Shown in pieces: positions 37,941 through 50,075 of a stretch of DNA of 64,000 bases. The translations under genes were made by a program, and so were the position numbers. This DNA comes from Solea solea (lineage: Eukaryota; Chordata; Actinopteri; Pleuronectiformes; Soleidae). The notes beneath the pieces are model-generated. The model was given only the letters and a program-made list of their open reading frames with translations. It had not been told where the DNA came from and did no database searches. Positions within the stretch are counted from its first letter, which is position 1. The number at the start of each line of letters is the position of its first letter. The DNA is taken from assembly GCF_958295425.1 (NCBI RefSeq), contig NC_081148.1, forward strand, positions 14,119,360-14,183,359. The letters are read 5' to 3'.

Positions 37941-38874
37941 ACAGATGCATGTGGCAGATTAGTAGGCATTAGAGTAGAGGACCATACTGGTCAGTCCTGT
38001 TGAGCCCTACTGGGGGATTTCCTCATCTTACTGACACACAATTTCTCATCATTGCCCCATGAGAACCAAAAGCTCCAAGGATCCTGTGAATTTTGCTGCT
38101 AAGGCTGCAACAAACCGAGAGGTGAGAGGTCAGGTGAAGAATCTCAAGGACCCTCAACTCTTTTCACTTGTGCCTCTTTGAGTTGCGAAAGCGCTGCAGT
38201 CAACAATAAGTGCTTCAGTTTCCCCACTGTTATCTCAAAGGAAAGGAATTCTGCAGGGACCCAAAGGCCCCAGTCAGTTCCCTGTGGGTAGCGAGATGGG
38301 GGTTAGTCTAACAACAATGGACAAGAGTCTCATGACCTCCAGACAATACTCTCTGGCTCCACACTGCTTCTATGACGAGCAAAAATGTTTTCATAGGCAC
38401 ATGGGGGCTAGACATGTTTTCCTCTTAACTGTTTTATTTAGCTGTATACATTTTGGGAGGTTTCCAAATTCATTGCAGACTGATGGGGTCACTCAGCTGC
38501 TAAGTTTATGTTGAATGAAATTCCTTTGAAGGCACATTTAGACAAACCTTCTGTCTCACTCAGCTCAGTGTCAAGCTAGAGGAGATATGGTGCTAATATT
38601 ATCGGTACCTAGTGTTGAATGTATTTACACTGGAGGCAGGATGTGGTTTTAGCCCAGCGCAGTACCAGAACTCATTCCATCATCACTCTAAAAAGCTTTT
38701 CCACAAGCTCAACATGTTAGCCTTGGATCAAACTTCATGGAAAAGTATGAAAAAGATTAGCTCCAAGAAACGGGAACGCTATGTACAGAGCATGGCAGTG
38801 ATTATATTTTTAGGTATATGGTCATCGGTTATGTAAGGATAAACAAAATGGAAATTAAAAATGGATCGTACAGG

Positions 38875-38970
38875 GCAAGTACAGTGTATTTTTGGGGTGT
38901 AAGTAAATATTGATGCACATTGCTAATAGTATCCCAATGTATCATATCACCACCCCTGTAACCCGAACCC
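38875..38970. repeat. Possible interspersed-repeat fragment
   Basis: Phrases such as ATATTGATGCACATTGC and CAATGTATCATATCACCACC resemble the 'ATTGCATCATATCGCCACCCCTGT' type of fish repeat tail. Too short and diverged to classify. Confidence 0.3.
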
Positions 38971-41283
38971 AGATTCTTGCCAATTACACAGCTTTGTTGT
39001 TTTTTTTTACTATAACGTATTTTGCATTTTAGGTTTGTTAACGCAGAGCTTTTGACACTGTGATACTGACTAACCTGAATCTAAATGGGTCGGTTCTGCA
39101 CTAGACCCCTGCTGATAATAAGTACTGCCTGTGACATTTAGAAGGCCACTTCTGACCTTTGCTTTGAAGTGCCATCAGCCTTGTCATCATGGATTCTCAT
39201 CTGGACTGAAGTTAAGCTGGATTTCTCACTTGCCTGCTGGCACCCTGTGAAAGAGAGCTAAACCACTAAACCACAACTCGGAGGGCCTGCATCAAAAAAT
39301 TGCTTGTCTCGGTCTCCTCACATTGGCCACAAGGGCCTCTCTTTTCTTTAAGATCGGTTTGCAAACCTGTGCACATTTAAGCACCACCTTATGTAGTGAA
39401 GCTCTCAACGCCAGTCTGCAGAGGTCTGGTGGAGGTCATAACCTTTGCATGGACTCTGACTGTGGGAATGGATTACCACATCCCTCAGTCCATGGCCATG
39501 TCATTGCAGTGACAGATCTCTAACTGAGGTCTAAGGTTGTGTTGTCACACTCAGCTATTGTGATTCCTTAAGAGACAATGTCTAAAGGAGCTGATTGTTC
39601 ACCTTGAACAGGCCTCTAACTCAGCTGAACGTTTGATGTTATTTCAGCCACAGTATGATTCCACCAATTAGCCAGACATCGCTGTGATTTGAGTTGAATC
39701 GAGGTCTCTCCGTGCATCGATCCTCAATACTTTGAACATACCATGGTTATAAACACCTGCTCATAAGTACGTATGTGAAATTCCATTAATACCACATTTA
39801 TTTTTTTCCACGTCTTCTATTCCAAAATGTTGTCCTACCTCACAATTGACCGGCAGACATGGACACTAAGTTGTTGTACTATCCCCTCACATTAAGCTGG
39901 TGGAGTGCAGCAGCACTTCTAGGTGGAATCAAGAGGGAGCAGACAGTATTACTCCTCGCCACACACCAGCTTCCTCGTCTCCCCGTGGCTGTCTGGCTGT
40001 GTCTTAACGACGCCTTGTCCACCCTCAGCTCAGGTTTAACTGTTGACCAAACACTGGTTTCCTGCTGTTTCTCCGTGATTTACACACGCAGTCTTACTAC
40101 CCCTATACGTTGCAAAGAAGAAGCACATTCCACAGACATTGGTGAAGGGTATTTCCACCTTCAGCTAAGCGTGTGGGACACGAAACATTAGGATCATTTC
40201 TTAGTTCCACTGGTGCCAAAAGCACAGCAAGAGACAATGGCTGAGACCTTTCCTGTTGACAAGTTGTTAGCTAGGATTGGCCTGTGCAGAGTAATTATTT
40301 GTGGCAGGCTGGCATGACCACACGCATTCACAGTTAATCAAGATAATGAGTGGGCCAGCAGTCGTGTAAAAAAAAAAGGGAAAAAAGTGAGTGATAGTTG
40401 AGGATCTAACGCTGGTTAACATTCTTCTGACATGAGACATTAATGTGCATATACATCAGCTTTAACCAACAAGATATAATAAGAGATGCATGCTACCTAC
40501 ATACAGTAAACTGAGAGATGTGTTGTGAAACATGCCAGCAAAAGCTTTTCATCATGGATGAGGCCAATTTGAGCAACATGTGACAAGTCGAGGATGATTT
40601 TCTTGTTAGATCTTGAAACACCCACAGCTCTGGTGGTGAAGCAGGTTGTGTATGGACCAGCCACCCATGGCTCAGATTGATGAAAGGGTCTCTCTGAGAT
40701 TACTCGCCCACAACCAGACCCTCCTCAAGCCCCTCTGTGTGTACATATAGGACCACAGCAAAGTACACGCAGTTTCCACCCCCAGTGGATCCTAGAAAAC
40801 TGACCAGGTTGGCGGATAATCATTAGGGTCATGCTTGAGATGCTTTTGGAGAGCTAGCAGAGCAGAGCAGCTCGGCTGTTAAACCCTGACTAGTACCCTG
40901 TAAACCGGTGTCTTTCAAAACAAACACCAATCCTATGGCCAGCCCCAAAGATTATTGCATGAAATGACATCACGGGCCTTGTCCGTACCAGAGATTTATT
41001 TTCAGTGTTGGGATGAGGTCGGATGGAATAAAAGCCTCCTCTATAGAGCTAGCTGAGCTTTTCAGATCTATTGGAAGGGACAAACTAGTATCTCTGATGT
41101 GGTTGTGAGCCCTCAGTGTGCATGTTCAACTGTCATTATACCTGTGATGGTTTGTTTTTGTCTCTGTGCAGATGACTGTGCCTGCACATGGGTATTATAC
41201 ACACTGTAGATGTCTGCGTCTGGCTAAACATTTCAGACAGGATTAGTTTATTTTGCTGTGGTCATGGTAACAGGAAGCCCCCC

Positions 41284-41308
41284 CACACACACACACACAC
41301 ACACACAC
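41284..41308. repeat. (CA)n microsatellite
   Basis: A clean CA run in intron 8, 483 bases before coding exon 9. Confidence 0.9.
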
Positions 41309-41790
41309 TTTTTTATTGCGGACATTGGGGTCAGTGTGAAGACCAGCGTGGCTATGCAAACAAAAAACGTTATTGAATTGTGAATCAAATACCCTGAAAC
41401 TATTATTGTAATGAACTGTAAAAGTGTAATGTTTTTACATTAGCAATAATTATTATAATGCTGTTAATGTAGATTTATGCAGTGACTTGTAATGAGCAAT
41501 TAAATGTCTTTTGTTTTCACGACTCATTACACCAATAGTAAATTGCAATTATAATTGTATCTGTAGATAAATAAACACTGATGCAGTAGTTATTGTTGAA
41601 TATGGTAAATTCCAATTATTATATCAAAACGCTGGTATAATTACTTTTGAGATTAAGAGGCGAGTAGAGATTTGATGTTATCGTTATTTTGTTTTTTTGT
41701 GGCCATTTAACTATACGTTCACTGTAACTATGGCATCTGTCATTGCTTACTTTTAACCCTCGTTTCCTCCCCTCCCTCTCTCATTTGCAG

Positions 41791-42045
41791 GGGCTGCTCC
41801 GAGCTCTACCGCATACCGATGGTGGAGTACAAGGTCGACAGTGAGGGCACACCCTGCGAGTACAAGACACCTTTCAGGAGAAACACCACCTGGCATCGGA
41901 TGCCCACAACTGCCGGTCCTCCTCTGTCCCGAGGCTCGCCCACACAGGGTCCTGATCGACTACAGTGCCAGCAGATCCTTCAGCAGCACCAGGCAGCAAT
42001 CCCACGAAGCACCTCCTTTGATAGGAAGTTGCCAGATGGGTCAAG
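41791..42045 (+). CDS. sipa1l2: sipa1l2 coding exon 9: post-PDZ region
   Basis: Encodes residues 1074-1158 (the first codon completed by the first G), including GCSELYRIPMVEYKVDSEGT, PCEYKTPFRRNTTWHRMPTT, LSRGSPTQGPDRLQCQQILQ and AAIPRSTSFDRKLPDGS. These phrases are specific to SIPA1L2 among the paralogues I recall. Acceptor CATTTGCAG|GGG, donor TCAAG|GTACGC, phase 2. Confidence 0.95.
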
Positions 42046-45000
42046 GTACGCTACATTTTGTTTCTCTCATTTGTCCCTGATCAGAGTTGTTCTTTCGACT
42101 TCCAAGAGTAAGAACTCCCACTTCTTTCAAAACAGATTGAAAACTAAGCCTGTAGTCTAGAGAGAAGTAGAACTGTGATACTACATGAAGAGTGAGCAGA
42201 TGACCACAAGGTTGCTTCGGAAAAGAGATTGCCATACATAAAAATATTCTGAATGTCCACCATGAAAGATAATATGCCCACTGTTTCTTGTTGATAAACA
42301 CAAAAAATGTCAATATCTGAACTGAAAACTCTATAATCTGACTATAAACAAACATGGCACTTCATAGTCATAGAGTCATAGATTATTATATTTCTGATTT
42401 TCAATATGTGACTGCTACTACATATTAATCAGTTGGAAGCTTTTACCACATTAAAGGTTAAAATAGTAAAAGCGTTAGAGACACTGACGAGAAATGTCCT
42501 GCTTTTTTTCTTCCTTTCAAAGAAGAAAGAAAATGTATTCAGGTATCATCACAGCAAATGTATATATAGCGGTTGGGATGAATGTGTAAATGCAAAAATG
42601 TATCAAAACAAATGAACACATTTATGCTCTTAAGGCATTTTTGACTTCAAGCTTTTTTCTACTCGAGCATCTGCCGAATGCTTTGAAAGGGAAACGCTTG
42701 TGCGCAAACATGACATTCAAAAGATCCAATGCTTTTAAGATGAACTCTTCATCTTCACACACTGAAGTAGTCCCTGACTGTAATGCTTTGAGGCCCCCCC
42801 AATATTTGCATACATACTGTATAAATAGAGCATTTTAATTCCATGAATACACAGCTTCTCTTTCATCTCCTTTTGGAAGATAAGACCACACTCAGGCTTT
42901 GCGCTGTCCTCGACTTTTGGACATCTCCATCGAGCCATGTAAAGCAGTGATTTGTTCGTTCTAATAAAACCCCTACAGTCGTGATAACCTTTCCAGTGCG
43001 TCACACCAACCCCCCCTGGTGTTGCCTGCACTGACTATACTGGGATAATGGCTGCCTTCTCTGCCTAATAAGAATTCCTAGTGGTGGGAGCGCTCCATTC
43101 TCCTTCACTCCTGTTTTTCTATCTCTGTTTTCCTCCTCCTCTGTGCTCCCTCCCTCTTCCTGCACCCTGCTGAGGAGGAGGTGATGGGACACTGACACGG
43201 CTCAGCTCATCTCATCCAATTACTGCAGAAACAAAGAGAGTGCTCTTCCTGGACCACGATATGTAGCACCCCAGAGGGAGCGAGAGTGGAGGAGGGAGCT
43301 GGAGGAGTAATATAGTGAAGAGGCCAGGGGAGAGGAGAGATTATTTTACAGTCAAATATTCTTCAAAAATAAATCAATGTGAAGCTTAATTGAGTTTCAA
43401 AAAAAAGAAAAAAAAGAAGAAGCACTTAGTTTATACACAGAGCTTATTTTTCCTGCATGTGTGGACAGTAGAGAGAGTAAGTCATCTGTAGTTGTCAAAA
43501 CAGTGCATACTTCTCCTGTTATGTGTAGAGACTAAGCTTTACCAATGAGATAAAAAAAAATAACCTGTACATTATTTTGCAACCCCCTAATGACTGATGA
43601 TAGACCGACTAAAAGTAATGGGTATGTGGTTAAAATAAATAGTTAAATTAATAGACAACATGTTCGCGCAAGTGCACTTTGCATTACCGTAATTACGTTA
43701 AACCGTCGGCATGTTTCCAACAGTTTCGGAAAGCTGAGAAGTTGCACGTCAAAGAACAACATCTATTTATTACGGTTATTTCACTCGCGCTGTTGCAGGA
43801 AGCCGGCGAATCAGCGTCCTTTTATCGCCAGAAAGGGAAGAAGTGGGGGAAAATGGCTGTGCATAGTTTACATTTTATGGCCTGTTTTTGGACATTGAGA
43901 CAAAAACTGCGAAAAATATATTTTAAATATGTGTTATACTGTTCAAATAACTGCCAGATTTAGAAAGTTATTCTGGAAAAAAAGGGCAAAAGCATTTACT
44001 CAAGGGACATTTTCTGGCCCTTTTATGGTTAAAATAAGCAAAGTCCAGACGGACATTTTGAGGCTTAGGGATTAATCAATGAAAAACCTGGTTGTTAAAG
44101 TACAAGGTTTAAAAAGACATGTTGGTAGGTCCAGCTTTTGCCAATAGATATTGAGCTTGTTTTTATCAATTGTGTTCAAACTTTGCTGAGATTTCTATGT
44201 ATATTGTACTTATGCGTTTGGCAATCCCTGAGCTATACGACGCATCACATCATTATAGCAAAATCCAGATTGCTTACAGTGAAATATGATGCCTTATATG
44301 CAGCCAACGGAGACTGATAATCTCTGCAGACTCATGTATTATTTCAATGCACAAAGATGTCAACATTATGTCTAAGGAAGGAGGAAGAGAAGGAGAATCA
44401 AAAGCAGCAGCAGCTGCTGTTTCACATTAAAGTGCTTGGACCGACAGAGAAGACGCAACACTTCAGCCAAGAAGGAAATGTAGCATTCTGGCCAAAGTGT
44501 TTGACGATGTGTGGTGCGATTGAGTTACTGACAGTTTCCCGCTGAGGTTAAAACAAAGAAAACCTGATGACAAAGCAGAAACGGCTAATGCAAGAGGGAA
44601 GACACAGGGCATAACATGAAATGAAATGATTTTGCAAGAATCGAGGAAAGTGCTCCATTGCTTTTGGTAGATGATCTGCACATTTCCAATCTTGATGAAT
44701 GTGCTTGATTTTTATACTCCTTCTCTTCCTTCTTCCTTAGACATACTGCAAAGTTAACACATGAGGCCACAGAGATTAGCTGCCACAGTTGGCTGTGTGT
44801 GAAATCAAGTTATTAAAAAAGCACTCCTCCTTAAACAAATGGAAGCAAAGAGAATGAGAAGCAGATATGAAGAGTATATGATATGTAGCTGGAGACCAGA
44901 GTGATAATGTGAAAGCCAACTTGAATTATGTTATTACAATCCTATTTCCATCTGGTCATCTAACCTACTTCTTGGTGTTAAAAGGAAGGCCTCCAGGCAA

Positions 45001-46572
45001 CAGACAGAACTAGATACCAGTGTTTGTTTTTGGGCCATTGTCTGCAAGCAAATCCACTTGTCATTAGATATTAAACCAGGCTTAAACCGAGCTTATTGGA
45101 GGACAGTGAAATACACGTTGGATAGGTTGAGCGGAGATAAATGACTAAACCTCTTTTTGTGTTTGGTAAGTCAGGTTTGATATCAAACATCCTCTTACAT
45201 TCACGAGCCACCTCTGCCTTTAATTTGGGCTTTACCATCTGGATTACTCACTGTGGCTTTTTACGACCATAACTAATCTCTCCTTCTGTTTGTCTTAAGC
45301 GATGACACCGTCACTGTCTTTGACAGTTCCTGCACTCTGTTAGAGATTTTCCACTGTGCTCGCCCGTGTGACACCCAGTAATATAGTCATTAAGGTCACA
45401 CGGCGAGGGAAAGTTTGTTTCAGCATGTATAAAAATCTAAAATTGGACTTTTGCTTCGTAACATCTGTAAAGTAGATGCAGAAATACAAATGTGAAAGTG
45501 GGAAAATTATTATAATAGAAATAAGTTGATCAACCACAATTTGAATGACAATTTTGGCACTTCAGAAGTGCTTTTCTAGTGTTCCACCCTCCGCACGCGT
45601 ACGATAAACACTTTCATACATCACATCAGACCAACACACACTCTCATCCTGACAGGACAATTTGGGTTTCACTGTCTTGTCCAAACTGCAGAATAATTAC
45701 GGCTTTGCTTGGCTCATTCTGTGCTAAGATGCTGGAGGGAACAAAAACTGCTAAAAACTGAGGTAGACGTCCAATTTTTAATCACAGGCATTGGCTTTTT
45801 ATTATTTATTTATCAGTCAGTTTTACAAAGTGTGCATCTTTGTTCTCAGGAAATTGGTAAATGTGGCTAAATCAAAAAAAAATAAAACTTTATTTTTCAT
45901 CCATCCAAGTTTTTTTTTTGTTGATAACCTATTTCATGTGTTTAATATAATTTTTTTTTTCGTCTGTACGTAGTTGCCAGGTATAAAATATAGACTGGAT
46001 AGAAAGACCATTGGTGTTGTTCAATAACCGATTAGTGAAGTAAGCAATGTTTGTATTGTTTGTTATCATTTAAATATCAGTATATATTTATATATCAGGC
46101 AGAGAATAAAAAGCGAAAATTGGCCAATTATATGGGCCAAAAAAATCAACATGAGTTATCAGCCACTGATTTTTCAATTATCAGCCATAGAAAATCCCAT
46201 ATTGGTTGACCTCTAGTTCAAAATGATCAAATGTTCCTGGTCCAGGATCTTGTGGCAGCAGCACCTGTGTGCACCTGAGCATCTCCACACACTTAGAGTG
46301 TGCACATCAAAAGGTGGAAAGTAAAAAGTCTGTAAAGGTCTAAGTGTGGAGAGATTTTCTCTATTATTTTGAAACGTCTTCGCAAAGACATGACACCATG
46401 TGGACAGTCGGGTATCTAACCACTTAACCTCCTGCATCTTTTTATTCATTCTGCAGGTTTAGATGCGAAAATGAAGGAACACAGATTGTTATTCTGGACT
46501 GTTGCATTTTTATACTCTGTGTATGGCCTTGTGTTTCTTCCTTGTATAACTTAAAGCCTTCTATGTCTGCAG
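42046..46572 (+). other. sipa1l2: sipa1l2 intron 9
   Basis: 4.5 kb, AT-rich. One probable repeat at about 45975-46220; otherwise A-runs and nothing recognisable as coding. Confidence 0.85.
45975..46220. repeat. Probable interspersed repeat with a TATCAG-rich body
   Basis: Contains repeated ATCAG-like units (AATATCAGTATATATTTATA, TATATCAGGCAG, GTTATCAGCC, ATTATCAGCCATAG) and ends with AAAATCCCATATTGGTTGAC and CTCTAGTTC. I recognise the ending and the ATCAGCC units from a common fish non-autonomous repeat ('..cggccgatat..', '..tatcggtcgacctctagt'). Boundaries are approximate. Confidence 0.5.
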
Positions 46573-46722
46573 GACAATGCAGGATATCGAGAACCCCCAG
46601 ATCACCTCATGTAACAAGGGAGACCATCACTACCGCAGCTCCCCCAGTAACCAGTCCTCCTCCAGTGATCCAGGTCCGTGCGGCAGCAGCAGCACCTGGT
46701 CCCAGCAGCCTGGATACGATGG
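46573..46722 (+). CDS. sipa1l2: sipa1l2 coding exon 10
   Basis: Encodes about residues 1159-1208, in two parts. The first, TMQDIENPQITSCNKGDHHY, has no counterpart in the human canonical sequence I recall. The second, RSSPSNQSSSSDPGPCGSSS followed by TWSQQPGYDG, matches it well. Acceptor TCTGCAG|GAC, donor GATGG|GTAAGT, phase 2. The frame is kept over the whole exon; a weaker AG at 46637-46638 could act as an internal acceptor. Confidence 0.88.
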
Positions 46723-47722
46723 GTAAGTAGGAAAGAAGAGAGGGATTTTAAGAGAGAGAAAGTGATAAGTTTCATGCATTTGTACATTTGAGATTTTTTT
46801 CCTACTTTTTAAAATTTTTATAGAGAAAAGTGAGGTTAAATTAACGTTTTGTAAATGAGTTTGTACAGTTTTACAGTGTTTTTGTAAACAGAAGTGATGT
46901 AAAATTGCATGCTAGTGCGTATGCTACTCTGTAAAGTAAAATCATCAGACCTCACTGACGGAGTGCAGGGGCGGGCAAGGACAAGAGCCGTTAATCCAGT
47001 CAACCTATCAGTAGAATTCACTTTGTTTTTTACCTTTTGAAGTGTTTAGCTCTCGATTCTGCACAGATCAAATCACATCTCACTGAAATACTCTGAAATA
47101 TTGTTTTTACTGCTCTCGGTCATATAGTGGTTTGCCGGCCCCCGCGCCACACAAGGTGTAACATCTGTCAGACTGAGTCTTGAACATGAGCAGAATCCAT
47201 CAGAGACCGGTGTCTGTCTGTAAGCGGTTACACACCATGACAAGAGCCTTAGCTCCACACTGTTGCTTTTCTGTCAGGAGCTTCAGAAGTGCTCTGAACT
47301 CTCAGGGATCACCGTGGCCTGTCAGAGCTGCCATGATGCAGAACAACACACATGCTGACTGGCTCATTGATTTCCACTAAGAGTCTGTGTTAAAGAGCAG
47401 GAGACGCTGCGGTCTCTGTTCATCTCCTGTAACCTTTATTAGCTCTTTATGGTTTAATTAAGACCTGTGTTGAAAAATGTGCTGCTCTTTCCCTTTTGTC
47501 AACACCCAGAGAGGTCCTGGCATAGCTAGGCCAATGAAAGGAAGTCTCTTGTCAGCATTGTCTGGCAGCTCTTTTTTATTATATTACAAGCTCACGTCAA
47601 GTGATTTCATCCTCAAAGGATCTTGAGCTAATTGCTGTCTATGTTAAATCCTTTCTCCATGTAGAGAAGACCTGATGATTCTATAGGCAAAAAGTCATTT
47701 ATAACCCCTTTTCTTGTTGCAG
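46723..47722 (+). other. sipa1l2: sipa1l2 intron 10
   Basis: 1.0 kb, non-coding, with nothing recognised. Confidence 0.8.
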
Positions 47723-47826
47723 ATGTCCCTCCCCTATTCTTCATGAGCATGCAGGGGACATGCAGAGCGGCGATGGGGAGATCCACAGGGAAAGAGAGCC
47801 CACACTTGAGAGGACCAGATCTGCAG
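47723..47826 (+). CDS. sipa1l2: sipa1l2 coding exon 11
   Basis: Encodes residues 1209-1243: CPSPILHEHAGDMQSGDGEI, then HREREPTLERTRSA. The start matches the human run as recalled (GYDGCQSPLLLEHQ); the rest is variable and charged. Acceptor TGTTGCAG|A, donor TGCAG|GTGAAT, phase 1. Confidence 0.9.
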
Positions 47827-47937
47827 GTGAATCTCTTTGCAGTAACCCAGGGCTTTTATCACACGCTCCTGTAATGATTGTCTGTCTGTTCACACCTGCT
47901 ACTTCTTTACTCTAACCTTGTTGTTCTTGGTGCACAG

Positions 47938-48026
47938 AGGCCAAATGGCACATTCCCTCCACCAAGATCCTCAACCCTCTGAAGCAAAGAGAAGGAGGAA
48001 AAGACTCACCCAACAAGCTGTCCAGG
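47938..48026 (+). CDS. sipa1l2: sipa1l2 coding exon 12
   Basis: Encodes residues 1244-1273: EAKWHIPSTKILNPLKQREG, then GKDSPNKLSR. It aligns with the KWH...KDSPNKLS stretch of vertebrate SIPA1L2. The intron before it is only 111 bases. Acceptor GCACAG|AG, donor CCAGG|GTAAAT, phase 0. Confidence 0.9.
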
Positions 48027-49701
48027 GTAAATAAGTGACCTACTTTCACCTCAGTTTGACAGAAGCTACCCACATGGAATGGAAGTGTTTCCAAATTTGT
48101 TGTCAGCTTTGCTTTAAGGGGCGCGGGATTTTAAATTTTAATGCAAGCCTCTACTGCATATGTGCCGTATTTAGACTAGAGTGTTTTGCATGGCACTGTC
48201 AGACCTGCATCACCCCACGCTGTTGTTTAAATCAGGCTGATTGTCCTTGTTTACGATATTTACAGCAATCACCATTTCAATTTTGATGTTCAACACCATG
48301 CAGCCACCCCGACCGCTATTTGCACTTGTCATTGTCCCTTCATCAGCCTACTAACAGGCGTCTCATCTCCTCACCATTTGTGTTTGCCTCACATTTTTCT
48401 AGGACACATTTTTCCTAGAAGGTTGAATATATAAGCGTTTCATTCACTCATCCTCCCCTTTTCCCTATTCCCTGCTATCTCATTTATTTTTTCGGGGCCC
48501 ATGTGCCCACTCCTTTTACTTTCTCCTTGATGCTGGAGGCTGGCACATACAGCGAACATCTTCTCACTGCACGCTCTGCATGTATTGCTTTCACCTAAGG
48601 CCAGTGGATACCATTTTAAACCAGTCTCCTTATATACAGAGCTTGTTTTGTCAAACCAGAGTAGCTGTGTTTTTTGATGTGACATGATTGAAGTTGCCTC
48701 TGTAAATTAGTGGTGTTCAAACATAGAATAATGAAGAAAAAACATGAGCGCTCATAGTCCTGAGGCCAGAGTTTCTATAATAAAACATTGTTTGTTTAGG
48801 TTTTTTTTGGGGTTTTTTTGAAGGGGATTTTGCGGCTCAAACAAATTGACTTGCAATGCTGCTGTCCTACACTGTGGATCAACTTAAGCCTTGTTTATAC
48901 TCACATTAAACATCATGGCGTTGACCTCTACAGCAAGCACAGAGGGCTGCTGTCTGGATAAACAGGAAGTCATTTAGATAATGTCTGCTAATATATATAA
49001 TGGCCTTTTTTCCCCCAAACATTGTAAGTCTCTCTTTTACACATTTTAGCAAGTAAAAGTGATGTGTGATGGATGTGGGAAGTCTCGCACAGTGTTTGAT
49101 ACGGTTTACGTGAAACTTCCCTGTGTGGCTTTGATAGTGACAACATACAAACTCCTCCCCGAGTCTCCACAAACATCTGGTCAGTGCAGCTGCTTATAAA
49201 GACAAACACATTGGATGCGACCAAGGGAACATTTGCCAAATTGGCCAGTCTGATGCCTCCATTGTTTGAGCATAGTTCAGACATAAATTCAGACATGTGC
49301 AATGTAGCACCGCAACAACGTTTGGAGCCCTCACACACCCAGCTACCAGTGTAGACGATGTCATTTTTGTCAGAAGTTCTGTGGCGACTATAAACTAGTG
49401 ATAACTCTGGCTTGATAAAGAAAGTAATTGATAAAAATATCATACACCAGAAGCTTTTATGGATTCCCCGTATATTCTGTTTGCAGTTCTCCTAGTTGCT
49501 GTCTGCTTGCCTGACAGTATCAATGGCTGTTGCTTCAGTCACACTCACATAAACTTGTGGTGATTAAACCCTCCTTTCTTTTGTATTGAACATTTTAACA
49601 GCCGTAAAAAAAAAAATATATATCTGCAGCTGTTGCTTGGCCTCTGATTTACTGCATTATCTAGCTCACTGTCTCTGTCTCTGTCTCTGTCTCTGTACCA
49701 G
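48027..49701 (+). other. sipa1l2: sipa1l2 intron 12
   Basis: 1.7 kb, non-coding. Its last bases are a (CTCTGT)n microsatellite that forms the polypyrimidine tract of the exon 13 acceptor (see 49669-49697). Confidence 0.85.
49669..49697 (+). repeat. (CTCTGT)n repeat forming the exon 13 polypyrimidine tract
   Basis: Four perfect tandem units of the hexamer lie directly before the ACCAG acceptor of exon 13. Confidence 0.9.
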
Positions 49702-50075
49702 ACGGGTGATAAAAACTCAAGCCACTCAAGTAGCAACACCCTATCAAGCAACGCCTCCAGTAACAGCGATGACAAGCACTTTGGCTCTGGAGACTTGATG
49801 GACCCGGAGATGCTGGGCCTCACTTACATCAAAGGGGCGTCTACCGACAGCGGCATCGACACTAATCCCTGCATGGCCCCTGGGGCTCGGGTGCTGCTGC
49901 AGAGCAGGATGGGAGAGCAGGGACACCCATGGGTGTCGGAGCAACATGAAGACCGGACATCAGAAGAGGACCATGGGAAACTGTATTTACCGCAGGGCTA
50001 TGCTTCTGCCATTATGTCTAGTCATGGGACGGAGGGCAGCATTGGAGACCTCAGTGAGATCTCTTCCCATTCAAG
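49702..50075 (+). CDS. sipa1l2: sipa1l2 coding exon 13: Ser-rich region
   Basis: Encodes residues 1274-1397 plus two bases of codon 1398: TGDKNSSHSSSNTLSSNASS, then NSDDKHFGSGDLMDPEMLGL, TYIKGASTDSGIDTNPCM, and a later GSIGDLSEISSHS. The STDSGIDT motif is shared by SIPA1L1 and SIPA1L2. Rich in Ser, likely disordered and phosphorylated. Acceptor TACCAG|ACG, donor TCAAG|GTATCG, phase 2. Confidence 0.95.

Larger units (their letters stand above)
36157..41790 (+). other. sipa1l2: sipa1l2 intron 8
   Basis: 5.6 kb. Holds a GT run just past the donor (36202-36236), a two-copy tandem duplication at about 37515-37940, a possible repeat fragment near 38875-38970, and a CA run at 41284-41308. No coding sequence recognised. 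Confidence 0.85.

Noticed and set aside
46542..46730. Alternative + frame through exon 10 with an Ala run
   Set aside because: Out of frame with exon 9 and with exon 11; the frame giving SSPSNQSSSSDPG matches the family.
49545..49823. Open frame on the - strand with an Arg-Asp repeat
   Set aside because: The repeat comes from the antisense of the (CTCTGT)n microsatellite at the exon 13 acceptor.
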